A DNA stretch of 48,898 bases from Candidatus Endomicrobiellum meruensis (GTDB taxonomy: Bacteria > Elusimicrobiota > Endomicrobiia > Endomicrobiales > Endomicrobiaceae), in the NCBI GenBank assembly GCA_031282625.1, contig JAITDI010000008.1:1-48898 (forward strand), given 5' to 3'. A model generated the notes under the pieces. It was not told the DNA's origin. It did not search any database and saw nothing but the letters and a program-made list of their open reading frames with translations. This document shows, one piece after another, positions 1-8,846 of the stretch. The first letter of the stretch is position 1. Every line of letters starts with the position of its first letter. Position numbers and translations under genes: made by a program.

Positions 1-312
1 AATATAATAAACAACGGGATAGAATCAGTAGAGAACAAGAAAGCAGAGATAGAAGTAAGGTATGAAGAAAAAGGAGAAGAAGTAGAGATAAGGGTGAAGG
101 ATAACGGGAAAGGAATGCCAAAAGAGATGGTTGAGAAGTTAATGAAAGAAGAAGAAATAGGAACAACGAAGAAAGAAGGACATGGAATAGGGACGCAGCA
201 GATAATAAGTACGATAAAAGCAATGAATGGACTGCTAAAGATAGAGTCAAAAGAGAATGTAGGCACAGAGTTTATAGTTAGTTTTAAGAAAGCACAAGAA
301 TCAAATAATTGA
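1..312 (+). CDS. Sensor histidine kinase, C-terminal ATPase domain (5' truncated)
   Basis: This is the 3' end of a gene that begins before the window. The frame is open from base 1. It shows the Bergerat-fold ATP-binding motifs of histidine kinases in order: an N-box (NIINNGIE), a G1 box (DNGKGMP) and a G2 box (GHGIGT), followed by the final strands (GTEFIVSFK). The ATPase domain phosphorylates the kinase's own histidine in two-component signalling. Sensor and dimerization domains lie outside the window, so the stimulus is unknown. The coding strand is unusually purine-rich (many GAA, GAG, AAG, ATA and AGG codons) compared with queC next door. No response regulator follows. Confidence 0.85.
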   Translation, partial: NIINNGIESVENKKAEIEVRYEEKGEEVEIRVKDNGKGMPKEMVEKLMKEEEIGTTKKEGHGIGTQQIISTIKAMNGLLKIESKENVGTEFIVSFKKAQESNN

Positions 313-348
313 AAAATTAAGTTTGTTGGTTTGAGATCTGAGGATAAT

Positions 349-1005
349 ATGGCAAAAGCAAAAAAAGCGATAATTTTATTTTCTGGTGGTTTAGATTCCA
401 CAACAGTTTTATATTACGCTATGAATAGAGGATATAAATGTAATTGTTTGTTATTTGATTATGGTCAGAAACACAAAAAGGAGATAAAAGCAGCTCTTAA
501 AATTGCAAAGGCTGTTAAAGCTGGACATTCCATTGTAAATATATCTCTTCCTTGGTCTAATGATGCTTTGACAAATAAAGATAAAAAAGTTCCTATTCAT
601 AAAGGTCTTCCAAAATCTGTTCCTCCTACTTATATTCCTGGTAGAAACACACTCTTTATTTCTTACGCGCTTTCTTATGCGCAGTCAATAAATGCGGAAA
701 CAATTTTTATTGGCGTTAATGCTGTAGATTTTTCAAATTATCCTGACTGCACGCCGGATTTTGTAAAAGCGTACAATAACGTTTTAAAGGCTTTAAAAAC
801 AAAAATAACGATTCAAACTCCGCTTTTAAAAATGAATAAATCTCAAATAATAAAACTTGGAACAAAATTGAACGTTCCATATGAACATACATGGACTTGT
901 TACAATGGTTACAGTAAACCTTGCATGAAATGCGATTCCTGTAAGTTAAGAGCAAAAGGTTTTAAAGAAGCAAAATTGCTTGATCCTGCGTTAGGAAGGA
1001 AGTGA
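349..1005 (+). CDS. queC: 7-cyano-7-deazaguanine synthase QueC
   Basis: QueC converts 7-carboxy-7-deazaguanine to preQ0 using ATP and ammonia, in the cytoplasm, for queuosine tRNA modification. The N-terminus carries the PP-loop ATP-pyrophosphatase motif SGGLDSTT. The C-terminus carries the zinc-binding cysteine cluster (C-YNGYSKP-C-MK-C-DS-C). The 218-residue length is normal for the family. The ATG at 349 is preferred because GAGG stands five bases upstream; an in-frame TTG at 331 has no such site. queE begins one base after the stop, so the two form an operon. No queD or queF is seen in the window. Confidence 0.95.
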   Translation: MAKAKKAIILFSGGLDSTTVLYYAMNRGYKCNCLLFDYGQKHKKEIKAALKIAKAVKAGHSIVNISLPWSNDALTNKDKKVPIHKGLPKSVPPTYIPGRNTLFISYALSYAQSINAETIFIGVNAVDFSNYPDCTPDFVKAYNNVLKALKTKITIQTPLLKMNKSQIIKLGTKLNVPYEHTWTCYNGYSKPCMKCDSCKLRAKGFKEAKLLDPALGRK

Positions 1006-1006
1006 A

Positions 1007-1729
1007 GTGTCACTTCTAACAAAAGCCCCAGTATATGAAATATTTTTTTCATTCCAAGGAGAAGGACTATATACTGGGCTTCCTCAAGTTTTTTTACGCT
1101 TTGCAGGCTGCAATCTAAAATGCAGGTATTGCGACACGTCATATTCAACTGTAATTTCTAAAAAAGCAAAATATTTGAGATCTGAGGAAATATTAAAAAA
1201 AATTTACTCTGTTTATAGTAAAAATAAAAGTACTTTTAATCGGTTAGATATTGATAAACCGTCTATTTCAATTACAGGCGGCGAGCCGTTGATTTATGTG
1301 GATTTTTTGAAAGAATTGTTGCCAAAGATTTGGGAAAAGGGGTTTAGCGTTTATCTTGAGACAAACGGGACATTGCCTAAAAATTTAAAAGAAGTAATTG
1401 CCTTTTGTGATGTTGTTTCAATGGATTTTAAATTTAGTTCGGAATGCGGTAAAACTTTTTGGATAGAGCATAGAGAATTTTTGAAAATTGCCAAAAATAA
1501 AGCATTTGTTAAATGCGTTATAACAAAAAATACTAAACTGCAAGAAATAAAAAAGTCAGTCGGGCTTATAAAAAGCGTTTCAAAAAATATATGTTTAGTT
1601 CTTCAACCATCTATTGACAAAAATATTCCAGACATACAAGATCTTTATAAATTTTACAATCAAGCCAGAAAAGTATATCCAAATATTTATCTTATGGTGC
1701 AAATGCACAAAGTTTACAAGATTAAATAA
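1007..1729 (+). CDS. queE: 7-carboxy-7-deazaguanine synthase QueE (radical SAM)
   Basis: QueE is the radical SAM enzyme that contracts carboxy-tetrahydropterin to 7-carboxy-7-deazaguanine, the step before QueC. The CX3CX2C iron-sulfur motif is CNLKCRYC near residue 35, preceded by the family's FSFQGEG and GLPQVFLRFAGC segments. SITGGEP is the SAM-contacting GGE motif. The GTG start at 1007 has GGAAGGA six bases upstream, inside the end of queC. At 240 residues the protein looks complete. Bases 1018-1210 recur in inverted, decayed form at 1887-2079. Confidence 0.93.
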   Translation: MSLLTKAPVYEIFFSFQGEGLYTGLPQVFLRFAGCNLKCRYCDTSYSTVISKKAKYLRSEEILKKIYSVYSKNKSTFNRLDIDKPSISITGGEPLIYVDFLKELLPKIWEKGFSVYLETNGTLPKNLKEVIAFCDVVSMDFKFSSECGKTFWIEHREFLKIAKNKAFVKCVITKNTKLQEIKKSVGLIKSVSKNICLVLQPSIDKNIPDIQDLYKFYNQARKVYPNIYLMVQMHKVYKIK

Positions 1730-1886
1730 CTAGCTCTCTGTTTTCCAACTGTTCATAATTAAAAATACAAAAATCTAAATAAAATATAAATATTTTTATA
1801 TTAATACTATATTTGCATATGAAAAAGTTATTAAATAGCTTTTTATTTATAATATTTGCGTGATACTCTTTAGTTTCCTGAGTTTA

Positions 1887-2079
1887 AGAGTAAAATTTTT
1901 TAATATTTCCTCAGAGTTCAAATATTTTGCTTTTTTAGAAATTACAGTTGAATATGATATGGTCACATACCTGCATTTTAGATTGCAGCCTGCAAAGCGT
2001 AAAAAAACTTGAGGAAGCCCAGTATATAGTCCTTCTCCTTGGAATGAAAAAATATTTCATATACTGTGGAGCTTTTGTT
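1887..2079 (-). pseudogene. Inverted, decayed duplicate of the 5' part of queE
   Basis: The reverse complement of this stretch matches queE bases 1018-1210 over almost its whole length, with scattered substitutions and small indels. One indel shortens the T run after GAAATA from seven to six. Another scrambles the iron-sulfur motif just after GCAGGTAT. It has no start codon or continuation and cannot encode a product. The rest of the gap between queE and the TPR gene (1730-2104) is AT-rich and holds nothing else I can support. The two copies face each other, so a transcript crossing both could fold into a long stem. Confidence 0.9.
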
Positions 2080-2104
2080 ATAGGTATTAGTAAAGTAATA
2101 TAGG

Positions 2105-4885
2105 TTAAGAAGATGTTGAAAGAGATTTTATTTCAGTGTCTGCAATCTTTGAATATTTTAAGTCATACTTTTTAGCAAGATTATAGTTTTCAATGGCTTT
2201 TTCTTTATCTTTACGTTTTGCATATATTTTTGCTATTCCTGCATATCCTGCGCCGAATTTTTGGTTCAGCTCAATTGTTTTTCCAAAATCTGAAAAAGCC
2301 GCGTCGTCATTATTTTGTAAAGAGTAAATTTCAGCCCTTTTAAAGTAAGCCAAAAATGCTTGTGGTGAAAGTTCTATCACTTTGTTTAAATCTTCCAGAG
2401 CTTTGCCTAAATCTCCCCTTTCGGCGTATATGTCTGCTCTCAGAAAGTACCCTTTAACGTATGCTGGATCTTTTGAAAATATTTTTGACAAATCGTCTAA
2501 AGCTGCGTCATATTTTTTGTTTTTATAATTTATATTAGCTCTATTATATTCTGTCTCAATATCGTTTGGATGTAATGAAGGAATATTAGTTCTAATTTCA
2601 TTGTTATCAATTGAGTCTTCTTTTTTGCTTTTTTTAAACAGTTTAGAAAAAAATCCTATCTTTTTTGGTTTTTCTTTATTATTTTCTTCTGTAGGTGTTA
2701 AGATTGTTGCCTGAGGTGCTTTAGGTGTTTCTTGTTGAGTCTGAACATTTTCGGAAGGTGTTGTAGCGGGCGTAATTATAGCTGTTTCAATATTTTGTTC
2801 CTGTTCTTTAATGGGTTGCGTTTGTTGTTCAGATGACTGTGTTTTTTCAGTTTGTACAGTCGTCTCTTGAGACCCATTTTTAATAGGTTCTATATTTGTT
2901 TGCACAGTGGGGTTGGAATTATCTTGCTCTTTGGTACTTTCAGAATTTAAAAGAGTTTCTTGTTTAACTTGTGAGTATTCTTGTTGAGAGAGCTGTTGAT
3001 CTTTTGTTTGTTGTTCTTCCTGTTGGGCGATAATCTTTTTTTCAACAGGGACATCTGCAGATGGATTAAGTTTAAGAGCTTGCTCAAAGTCTGCTTCAGC
3101 CTCTTTATCTTTTTTTAATTTTTGATACATATATCCGCGTTGTTTGTAAATTTCTGCATTTTTATTATTCAGAGTTATAGCGGATGTATAGTCTTTTACA
3201 GAATCTTTATATTTTTCATATTTAGCAAAGAATTCACCTCTTTCAACAAAATTATTGAAAGAAGCATGTAGTTTTAAAGTTTTATCATAATCTTTTTCAG
3301 CTTTATCAAAAATATTTTTTTCATTATAAATTTTTGCTCTTAGAAGATAGTACTCATATTTTTTTGAATCTTTTTCTATGGCTTTGTTTATATCTTGTAA
3401 AGATGTGTCAAAATCTCCGGATTTAAATTCTGCGTAGGCTTTGTAATAATATATATCGCCATCGTCAAATCCAAATTCAATCGCTTTTTTTAGGAAATTT
3501 ATTGACTCAGGAAAATTGGTTGATTTATAACTGCATATTCCTAAGTATCTATATACTCCATTTTCAGTAGTTTTAAGTTCAAGAGATTTTTGCATGTCGT
3601 TGAAGCAGTCTTGATAATTTTGAAGATTATAATTAAGAACGCCTCTAAAATACCTTGCGCTTGCATTATCTGGTTTTAAATCTATAATTTTGTTTACATC
3701 CTCAAGAGATTTTTGAAAATTATTTTTTGCCATGTAATGCTCAGCTCTTAATATATAATTCTGTGCATTGTTGGGATCAATTTCAATTGCTTTTTCAATA
3801 TCTTTAAAGAAATTTTCCTCTTGTCCTAAAATTTCGTAACATTGAGAGCGCTTGTTTAATATTTCTATATTTGACGGATTTAGTTCCAATGCTTGCGAAT
3901 ATATAGTCAATGCGGCGGCAGACTGTCCTGATAAATCATAAACTTTTGCAAGACCCGTAAGAATTGCGATATCTTTTGATTGCGTTAATTCTTGAGCTTT
4001 TTTATAATCTGTTTCGGCGTTTTTATAATCTTGTTTTTTTATATATAGTTCAGCCCTTGCCACATAATGTTTATAGTTTTCAGGTTCAGCTTTGATGGCT
4101 TCAGCTGCTTCTCCAAAGGTCGTAATGTTAGAATAGTCTTTTGGCGTAGCAGAAGAAGCACTTTGAGACATTTCCTGCATTTCGGACTTAATGTTTTCAG
4201 GTTTTTGGTCAGTGTCCTGAGAAGATGTTTGTTTAATTTCTTCAGGTTTTGATTCAACCTGAGGTGTTGCAGTTTGTTTAGGCTGATCGTTTTGTTTTCC
4301 TTCTGTTTCTTTAGAAAGCGTTGCGCTATTTGTTGCAGTCTCGTTATTCTCGATTTGTTTTGGTTCATCTTTCGATTTTTCTTCCGGTATTTGTTGGAGA
4401 ATAGGCTGAGTATTTTTCGTTCCATTTGGAATTTGGCTACTTTGAACAGTTTTACTATTTTCAGGACTTAGAGCTTCATCTTTGGATTTTTGTTTTGAGA
4501 GTTGTTGAGGAGCAGGATGAGTATCTTCTTGAGGGTTTGGAGCATTTAGTTCTGTATTAGAAGTTTCTTGTTTGTTTTCTTTTGTTGCTGCAGCTTTGTC
4601 CAGATTTGTTTTTTTTATTATAGCGTCTATATTATTTAATTTATTTTTTAAGTCGTCTAGTAAAGAATTTTTTTCATGGACGGTTGGCTCTCTAAATGGT
4701 TCATTTTTCTGTAAACGTTTTTCGTAAGAAATATTTTCTTTATTTTGTTCAGATGTTTGTTGTTGTGGACTGGAGTTATTTTCTGGTTGAGACGCATGTT
4801 CAGGCATCTCTAATACTTTCTGTTCCTGATTGTTGCTGCTTTGGGCGGAATTATTTTGGTTATCAGGCTTTTCCAAATCCGGCAT
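2105..4885 (-). CDS. Large cytoplasmic tetratricopeptide-repeat protein with disordered linkers
   Basis: This 926-residue protein has about ten consecutive 34-residue TPRs (roughly residues 260-600) and four more at the C-terminus (roughly 775-920). Each shows the usual pattern of small and aromatic residues (for example AEIYKQRGYMYQKL). The first ~250 residues and the 600-775 linker are rich in Gln, Glu, Pro, Ser and Thr and look disordered. A short basic amphipathic piece, GFFSKLFKKSKK, lies before the second TPR block and might touch membrane or nucleic acid. There is no signal peptide or membrane helix. TPRs bind partner proteins; the partner is unknown. The ATG at 4885 has an AAGGAGG site four bases upstream. 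It is last in the minus-strand operon after the CCA-adding enzyme. Confidence 0.85.
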   Translation of the reverse strand: MPDLEKPDNQNNSAQSSNNQEQKVLEMPEHASQPENNSSPQQQTSEQNKENISYEKRLQKNEPFREPTVHEKNSLLDDLKNKLNNIDAIIKKTNLDKAAATKENKQETSNTELNAPNPQEDTHPAPQQLSKQKSKDEALSPENSKTVQSSQIPNGTKNTQPILQQIPEEKSKDEPKQIENNETATNSATLSKETEGKQNDQPKQTATPQVESKPEEIKQTSSQDTDQKPENIKSEMQEMSQSASSATPKDYSNITTFGEAAEAIKAEPENYKHYVARAELYIKKQDYKNAETDYKKAQELTQSKDIAILTGLAKVYDLSGQSAAALTIYSQALELNPSNIEILNKRSQCYEILGQEENFFKDIEKAIEIDPNNAQNYILRAEHYMAKNNFQKSLEDVNKIIDLKPDNASARYFRGVLNYNLQNYQDCFNDMQKSLELKTTENGVYRYLGICSYKSTNFPESINFLKKAIEFGFDDGDIYYYKAYAEFKSGDFDTSLQDINKAIEKDSKKYEYYLLRAKIYNEKNIFDKAEKDYDKTLKLHASFNNFVERGEFFAKYEKYKDSVKDYTSAITLNNKNAEIYKQRGYMYQKLKKDKEAEADFEQALKLNPSADVPVEKKIIAQQEEQQTKDQQLSQQEYSQVKQETLLNSESTKEQDNSNPTVQTNIEPIKNGSQETTVQTEKTQSSEQQTQPIKEQEQNIETAIITPATTPSENVQTQQETPKAPQATILTPTEENNKEKPKKIGFFSKLFKKSKKEDSIDNNEIRTNIPSLHPNDIETEYNRANINYKNKKYDAALDDLSKIFSKDPAYVKGYFLRADIYAERGDLGKALEDLNKVIELSPQAFLAYFKRAEIYSLQNNDDAAFSDFGKTIELNQKFGAGYAGIAKIYAKRKDKEKAIENYNLAKKYDLKYSKIADTEIKSLSTSS

Positions 4886-4908
4886 AATGCCTCCTTGGCA
4901 AGATAATA

Positions 4909-5169
4909 TTATTTTTTCTTCTTTTTCTTTCTAGTTCCAATTATCAATCCTAGAAACATTCCTATTTGCATAGCAAAAATAGCATTAAAAGAAATTAATA
5001 TTCCTACGACAAGCCCTATTGCTCCACCTATAACAAGCCCCTCCACATCGTATGTTTTTTCTATGTTTTCTTCTTTTTCTATGTTGCCGATATTTTCTTT
5101 TTCAATCTCAGCTCCGGGTTCTTCTTTTTTAATTTGAGGGTTGTCTGTATGTTGTTTTTCTTCCGACAT
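4909..5169 (-). CDS. Small glycine-rich membrane protein, function unknown
   Basis: The protein has 86 residues. An acidic, charged N-terminal half (about residues 1-42, rich in Glu and Lys) is followed by two hydrophobic stretches with closely spaced glycines (GLVIGGAIGLVVG and GMFLGLIIG), a glycine-zipper pattern that often packs membrane helices. It ends in six lysines, which suggests a cytoplasmic C-terminus. It lies between the CCA-adding enzyme gene (18 bases upstream) and the TPR gene on the same strand and is probably co-transcribed with both. I do not recognise a family and assign no function. Confidence 0.7.
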   Translation of the reverse strand: MSEEKQHTDNPQIKKEEPGAEIEKENIGNIEKEENIEKTYDVEGLVIGGAIGLVVGILISFNAIFAMQIGMFLGLIIGTRKKKKKK

Positions 5170-5187
5170 TTGCTCTCCTCAGGCGTA

Positions 5188-6573
5188 TTAAAGAATATTC
5201 AAATCTTTGATAGCCTTAATAGCTCTGTCTTTTGTAATCTTTGGATTTTCTATTTGTAATTCTTCTATTTTATTTTTTGCAATTTTTATCCATTTGCCTG
5301 CGGGTTTATCAAATATTTCCATCAACTCTTTGCCTGAAAACATCTCGCCTTTAGGATACAACATATTTTTTAGTTTTAAATCTTCAATTCTTGCATTCAA
5401 CTCTACAAGTTTGTTTTCATCGTTTATTTTACCATAATCAGCTTTTGAGATCTCCATTATTAAATCAAACTCGTTTCCGCATCTTTTAAAAAATCTTCTT
5501 ATTGCGCTGTCTGACCAGTTGTTAGTATACATTTTGGGGTACATATGGTTTTTTATGATAGATAATACTCTCACTATAAAATCTTTCGGGTATTTAAGTC
5601 TTTTTAAAATACCTTCAGATTCTTTAGCGCTTTCAGATTCATGTTCTAAAAACGATATTTTATTTCCCGTTTTTTTATATGTTTTGAATTTTCCTATATC
5701 ATGAAGCAGTGCCGACATTCTTAAAGTAACGTCATTTTTTGTTCTGTCCAATACTTTTAAAGTGTGTGTAAAAACATCATCAAAGTGATACTCTGCCGGT
5801 TGTTCCAAATTTTTTAATCTTACAAGTTCTGGAAGAATTTCTTGCAATAAATTTATATCGTCCATCATTAAAAAAGCTTTTGAAGGAGTATGTTCAATAA
5901 GTATTTTATTTAACTCGCCTCTTATGCGTTCAGGTGAAACTATATTTATACGTTTTGCCGAAGTTTTCATGGCGTCATAAGTTATAGTCTCTATACTAAA
6001 GCCCAATTGCAAACTTTGCCTTACTGCCCGCAAAATCCTTAAAGGATCTTGTCTAAAAATTATCTCTGCATTTTTGGGATCTGTCACTCTTATAGTTTTG
6101 TTTTTTATGTCTTTAATGCCTTTAGAAGTGAAATCAAGAATTGTCATATCGCTTAGTCTTAAAAACAAAGCGTTAATTGTAAAATCCCGTCTTAGAGCAT
6201 CTTCTTCCAAACTGCCAAGAGTAGTATCTGGATTTCTGGAATCAAATTCATAATACTCTTTTCTTGGCATTACAAATTCTACTTCTTCGTTGTCTATAAA
6301 TAACTTTGCAGTTCCAAACCTTTCAAAGACAACGAGGTTATGCAAACTGTATTTTTTTGCAAGAATCTTTGAAAAATTTATACCTGAAAATTGTCTATCG
6401 GCAATCTCATTTTTAGAGCAGACCATAATGTCTAAATCTTTAGGTTCTCTGTCTAAGAACAAATCTCTTACAAATCCACCTACAATGTAAGCTTCAAAAT
6501 TATTTTCTTTTGCGGAAAGAACAATCTTACTTATTATTGATAGGTATCTTTCCGGCAAAACTATACTTTTCAT
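5188..6573 (-). CDS. cca: CCA tRNA nucleotidyltransferase / poly(A) polymerase family with HD domain
   Basis: This class II nucleotidyltransferase adds or repairs the 3' CCA of tRNAs. The N-terminus has the head-domain signature GGFVRDLFL followed by the catalytic Asp pair in KDLDIMV. RRDFTINAL and the ADP/ATP-binding region with DPLRILRAVR follow. From about residue 260 there is an HD domain (HDIGKFKTYK), as in the larger bacterial members. At 461 residues the length is normal. A poly(A) polymerase role cannot be excluded from sequence. A need for CCA addition is visible here: the tRNA-Arg at 35200 has no encoded CCA. It is co-directional with, and 27 bases downstream of, the feo genes. Confidence 0.9.
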   Translation of the reverse strand: MKSIVLPERYLSIISKIVLSAKENNFEAYIVGGFVRDLFLDREPKDLDIMVCSKNEIADRQFSGINFSKILAKKYSLHNLVVFERFGTAKLFIDNEEVEFVMPRKEYYEFDSRNPDTTLGSLEEDALRRDFTINALFLRLSDMTILDFTSKGIKDIKNKTIRVTDPKNAEIIFRQDPLRILRAVRQSLQLGFSIETITYDAMKTSAKRINIVSPERIRGELNKILIEHTPSKAFLMMDDINLLQEILPELVRLKNLEQPAEYHFDDVFTHTLKVLDRTKNDVTLRMSALLHDIGKFKTYKKTGNKISFLEHESESAKESEGILKRLKYPKDFIVRVLSIIKNHMYPKMYTNNWSDSAIRRFFKRCGNEFDLIMEISKADYGKINDENKLVELNARIEDLKLKNMLYPKGEMFSGKELMEIFDKPAGKWIKIAKNKIEELQIENPKITKDRAIKAIKDLNIL

Positions 6574-6600
6574 ATACGCTGATATTATAACATATTTAAA

Positions 6601-6741
6601 TTATTTATCGGATCTTTTTTTATCTTTACAGTAAGAATCTTTTTTACAACAGTTACAATTACATTTACTTTGTAATAGACGTTTTATTAAAAAGATAAAA
6701 GCAATTGCTACAATAATTATTATTGCTGCAGTTTGTAACAT
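6601..6741 (-). CDS. FeoB-associated Cys-rich membrane protein
   Basis: This 46-residue reading frame starts at the ATG at 6741, with AAGGGG six bases upstream. One N-terminal membrane helix (IIIIVAIAFIFLI) is followed by a short tail with five cysteines (KCNCNCCKKDSYCKDK). This matches small Cys-rich proteins repeatedly found directly after feoB. It begins 18 bases downstream of the feoB stop. It is presumed to sit in the inner membrane beside FeoB; a role in ferrous-iron handling is inferred from context and cysteine content only. Confidence 0.85.
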   Translation of the reverse strand: MLQTAAIIIIVAIAFIFLIKRLLQSKCNCNCCKKDSYCKDKKRSDK

Positions 6742-6759
6742 ATCAATCCCCTTTTGTTT

Positions 6760-8844
6760 CTATATGCCAAGATTTAAAAATGTTCCTAATTGAAATACAA
6801 TGAAAGATGCTATCCAAGCGAAAATAGTGTTGCCTATAACAAGCAGCGTAAGCCACTTCAAACTTGAACCTGTTTCTTTAAAGAACACAGAAACTGAAAC
6901 AATGCAAGGCAGATATATTAAGCAAAAAATAAGGAAAGTTATACCTTTAAGAGGAGACCAGTCTTTGTCAGAGGCTATTTTTTCTTTTAGAGGTTGATGG
7001 TTGTCATTGTCTACTATAGAGTAAATTGTCCCAAGCGTACTTACTATAACTTCTTTGGCTGCCAAGCCTGCTAATAAAGCTATTGCTCTGTTTCCATCCA
7101 TGCCTATTGGTTTGAATACAGGTTCAAGGTACTTTCCAGCCCTTCCGGCAAAACTATGTTTAAGCTGTATTGCTGCTTGCTCGCTTTGAGATAGATTTTC
7201 ATTTACTGGAGCTTTAGGATATTCAAATACAAACCATACAACTATGGAGATGAGGAGTATTACGGTTCCTGCTTTACGGACATACAACCATCCCCTTTCC
7301 CACATTTTTAGGAACAATCCTTTCAAAGTGGGAAGATGATACGGAGGAAGTTCCATAACAAAGTGGGAGACTTCTCCTTTTAGAATAGTTTTGCTTAAAA
7401 GCTTAGCCACACTAAGTGCAATAGCTATGCTTAATAGGTACATTATAAACATTATTCCCGCTTGATATTTTACAGAAAAAAATGTTCCGATAATTAAAGC
7501 AAACACGGGAAGTTTTGCCCCGCATATCATAAAAGGAACTACAAACATTGTTATAAGCCTGTCTCTTTTTGAGTCCAGCGTTCTTGTAGCTAGTATTCCA
7601 GGCACAGCGCAACCGTTAGTGGAAAGCATTAAAGGAAGGAAAGACTTTCCATGAAGTCCAAACTTGCTCATAGTTTTATCCATTACAAAAGCCACTCTTG
7701 CCATATAACCTGAATCTTCAAAAAAAGCAATAGCAAGAAACATAAATAATATAAGTGGAAAAAATCCAAACACTCCACCGACTCCACCGATGATTCCGTA
7801 AACAACTAAAGATTCTATCGGTCCTTGAGGAATTATTGCTGCCGCGAGTTGTCCAAATTTGTTGAAGAATAATCCAAATATTTTTACAAACGGTATTGAA
7901 AAAGAAAATGTAAATTTAAAAATTATATACATAACCAAAGCAAAAATAGGGATACCTAAATATTTATTTAAAGCAAACGTGTCTATAATCTCGCTTATAT
8001 CTACTTTTTGTTTATATACTTTTTTAATAACAGTTTTTACTACGGAATTTGCAAACCCATAGCGTCTGTTTGTAAGCTCCATTTCTAGTTTTTTTCCAAA
8101 ATGATCTTTTAGATGCGCTTGGCTTTGTTTCAATTGTTTTAAAATGTCAGTTCCATTGTCTGCTTTAGAAACAATCTGCAAAGCTAATGAGTCATTATCC
8201 AGAAGTTTTATGGAAAGCCAACATGAAGGAAATTTTGACAAGTCTTTACTTTTTAAAACAAGGGCGTCAAGTTTGTCTACTTCTATTTTAATATCTTCGC
8301 CATAATCAACCTTAGCTCTTGTCTGATTTTTAAGTTTGCCGTTTTTATAATAGCTAACTAAACAATCTAAAATTTTGTCTATTCCTATTGATTTGTTTGC
8401 GACAGTATTAAATACAGGAACGCCTAAAAGCGCTTCCATTTCTTTTGTATCTGCAATTTTTCCTTGAGATTTTAAAATGTCAGACATGTTTAAAACTACA
8501 ATTATAGGAATATGTAATTCCGTTATTTGAGTAAACAAATACAAGTTACGTTCCATATTTGATGCATCTACAACGTTTATTATAACATCTGGTTTATTTT
8601 CAAGCAGAAAGTTCCTTGCAACAACTTCATCTTCAGAAAATGCTGAAAGGCTGTAAACGCCTGGCAAATCAATAAAATTTATTTCAATATCTTTGTATTT
8701 TCTCAAGCTTTCTTTTTTTTCAACAGTTATGCCCGGATAATTCCCAACATTTTGGTTAGATCCAGTTAAATCGTTAAAAATTGTGGATTTTCCTATATTT
8801 GGATTGCCTGCTATAGCAACTTGGATAATCTTTGTGGTTGCCAT
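6760..8844 (-). CDS. feoB: Ferrous iron transporter FeoB
   Basis: FeoB is the inner-membrane Fe(II) permease with a cytoplasmic GTPase domain. The N-terminal G domain shows G1 GNPNIGKST, G3 DLPGVYSL and G4 NMSD. A helical spacer follows, then from about residue 285 a membrane region with Gate-type segments, including the conserved cysteine in LSTNGCAVPG and in FMICGAKLPVF. The 694-residue length suits the family. It starts two bases after the feoA stop, so translation is probably coupled. Expression is likely iron-controlled through the operator at 9285-9302. Confidence 0.96.
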   Translation of the reverse strand: MATTKIIQVAIAGNPNIGKSTIFNDLTGSNQNVGNYPGITVEKKESLRKYKDIEINFIDLPGVYSLSAFSEDEVVARNFLLENKPDVIINVVDASNMERNLYLFTQITELHIPIIVVLNMSDILKSQGKIADTKEMEALLGVPVFNTVANKSIGIDKILDCLVSYYKNGKLKNQTRAKVDYGEDIKIEVDKLDALVLKSKDLSKFPSCWLSIKLLDNDSLALQIVSKADNGTDILKQLKQSQAHLKDHFGKKLEMELTNRRYGFANSVVKTVIKKVYKQKVDISEIIDTFALNKYLGIPIFALVMYIIFKFTFSFSIPFVKIFGLFFNKFGQLAAAIIPQGPIESLVVYGIIGGVGGVFGFFPLILFMFLAIAFFEDSGYMARVAFVMDKTMSKFGLHGKSFLPLMLSTNGCAVPGILATRTLDSKRDRLITMFVVPFMICGAKLPVFALIIGTFFSVKYQAGIMFIMYLLSIAIALSVAKLLSKTILKGEVSHFVMELPPYHLPTLKGLFLKMWERGWLYVRKAGTVILLISIVVWFVFEYPKAPVNENLSQSEQAAIQLKHSFAGRAGKYLEPVFKPIGMDGNRAIALLAGLAAKEVIVSTLGTIYSIVDNDNHQPLKEKIASDKDWSPLKGITFLIFCLIYLPCIVSVSVFFKETGSSLKWLTLLVIGNTIFAWIASFIVFQLGTFLNLGI

Positions 8845-8846
8845 AA

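Noticed and set aside
1819-1863. Start of a signal-peptide-like frame (MKKLLNSFLFIIFA then stop)
   Set aside because: Only 14 codons in very AT-rich DNA with no continuation; the sequence is expected by chance.
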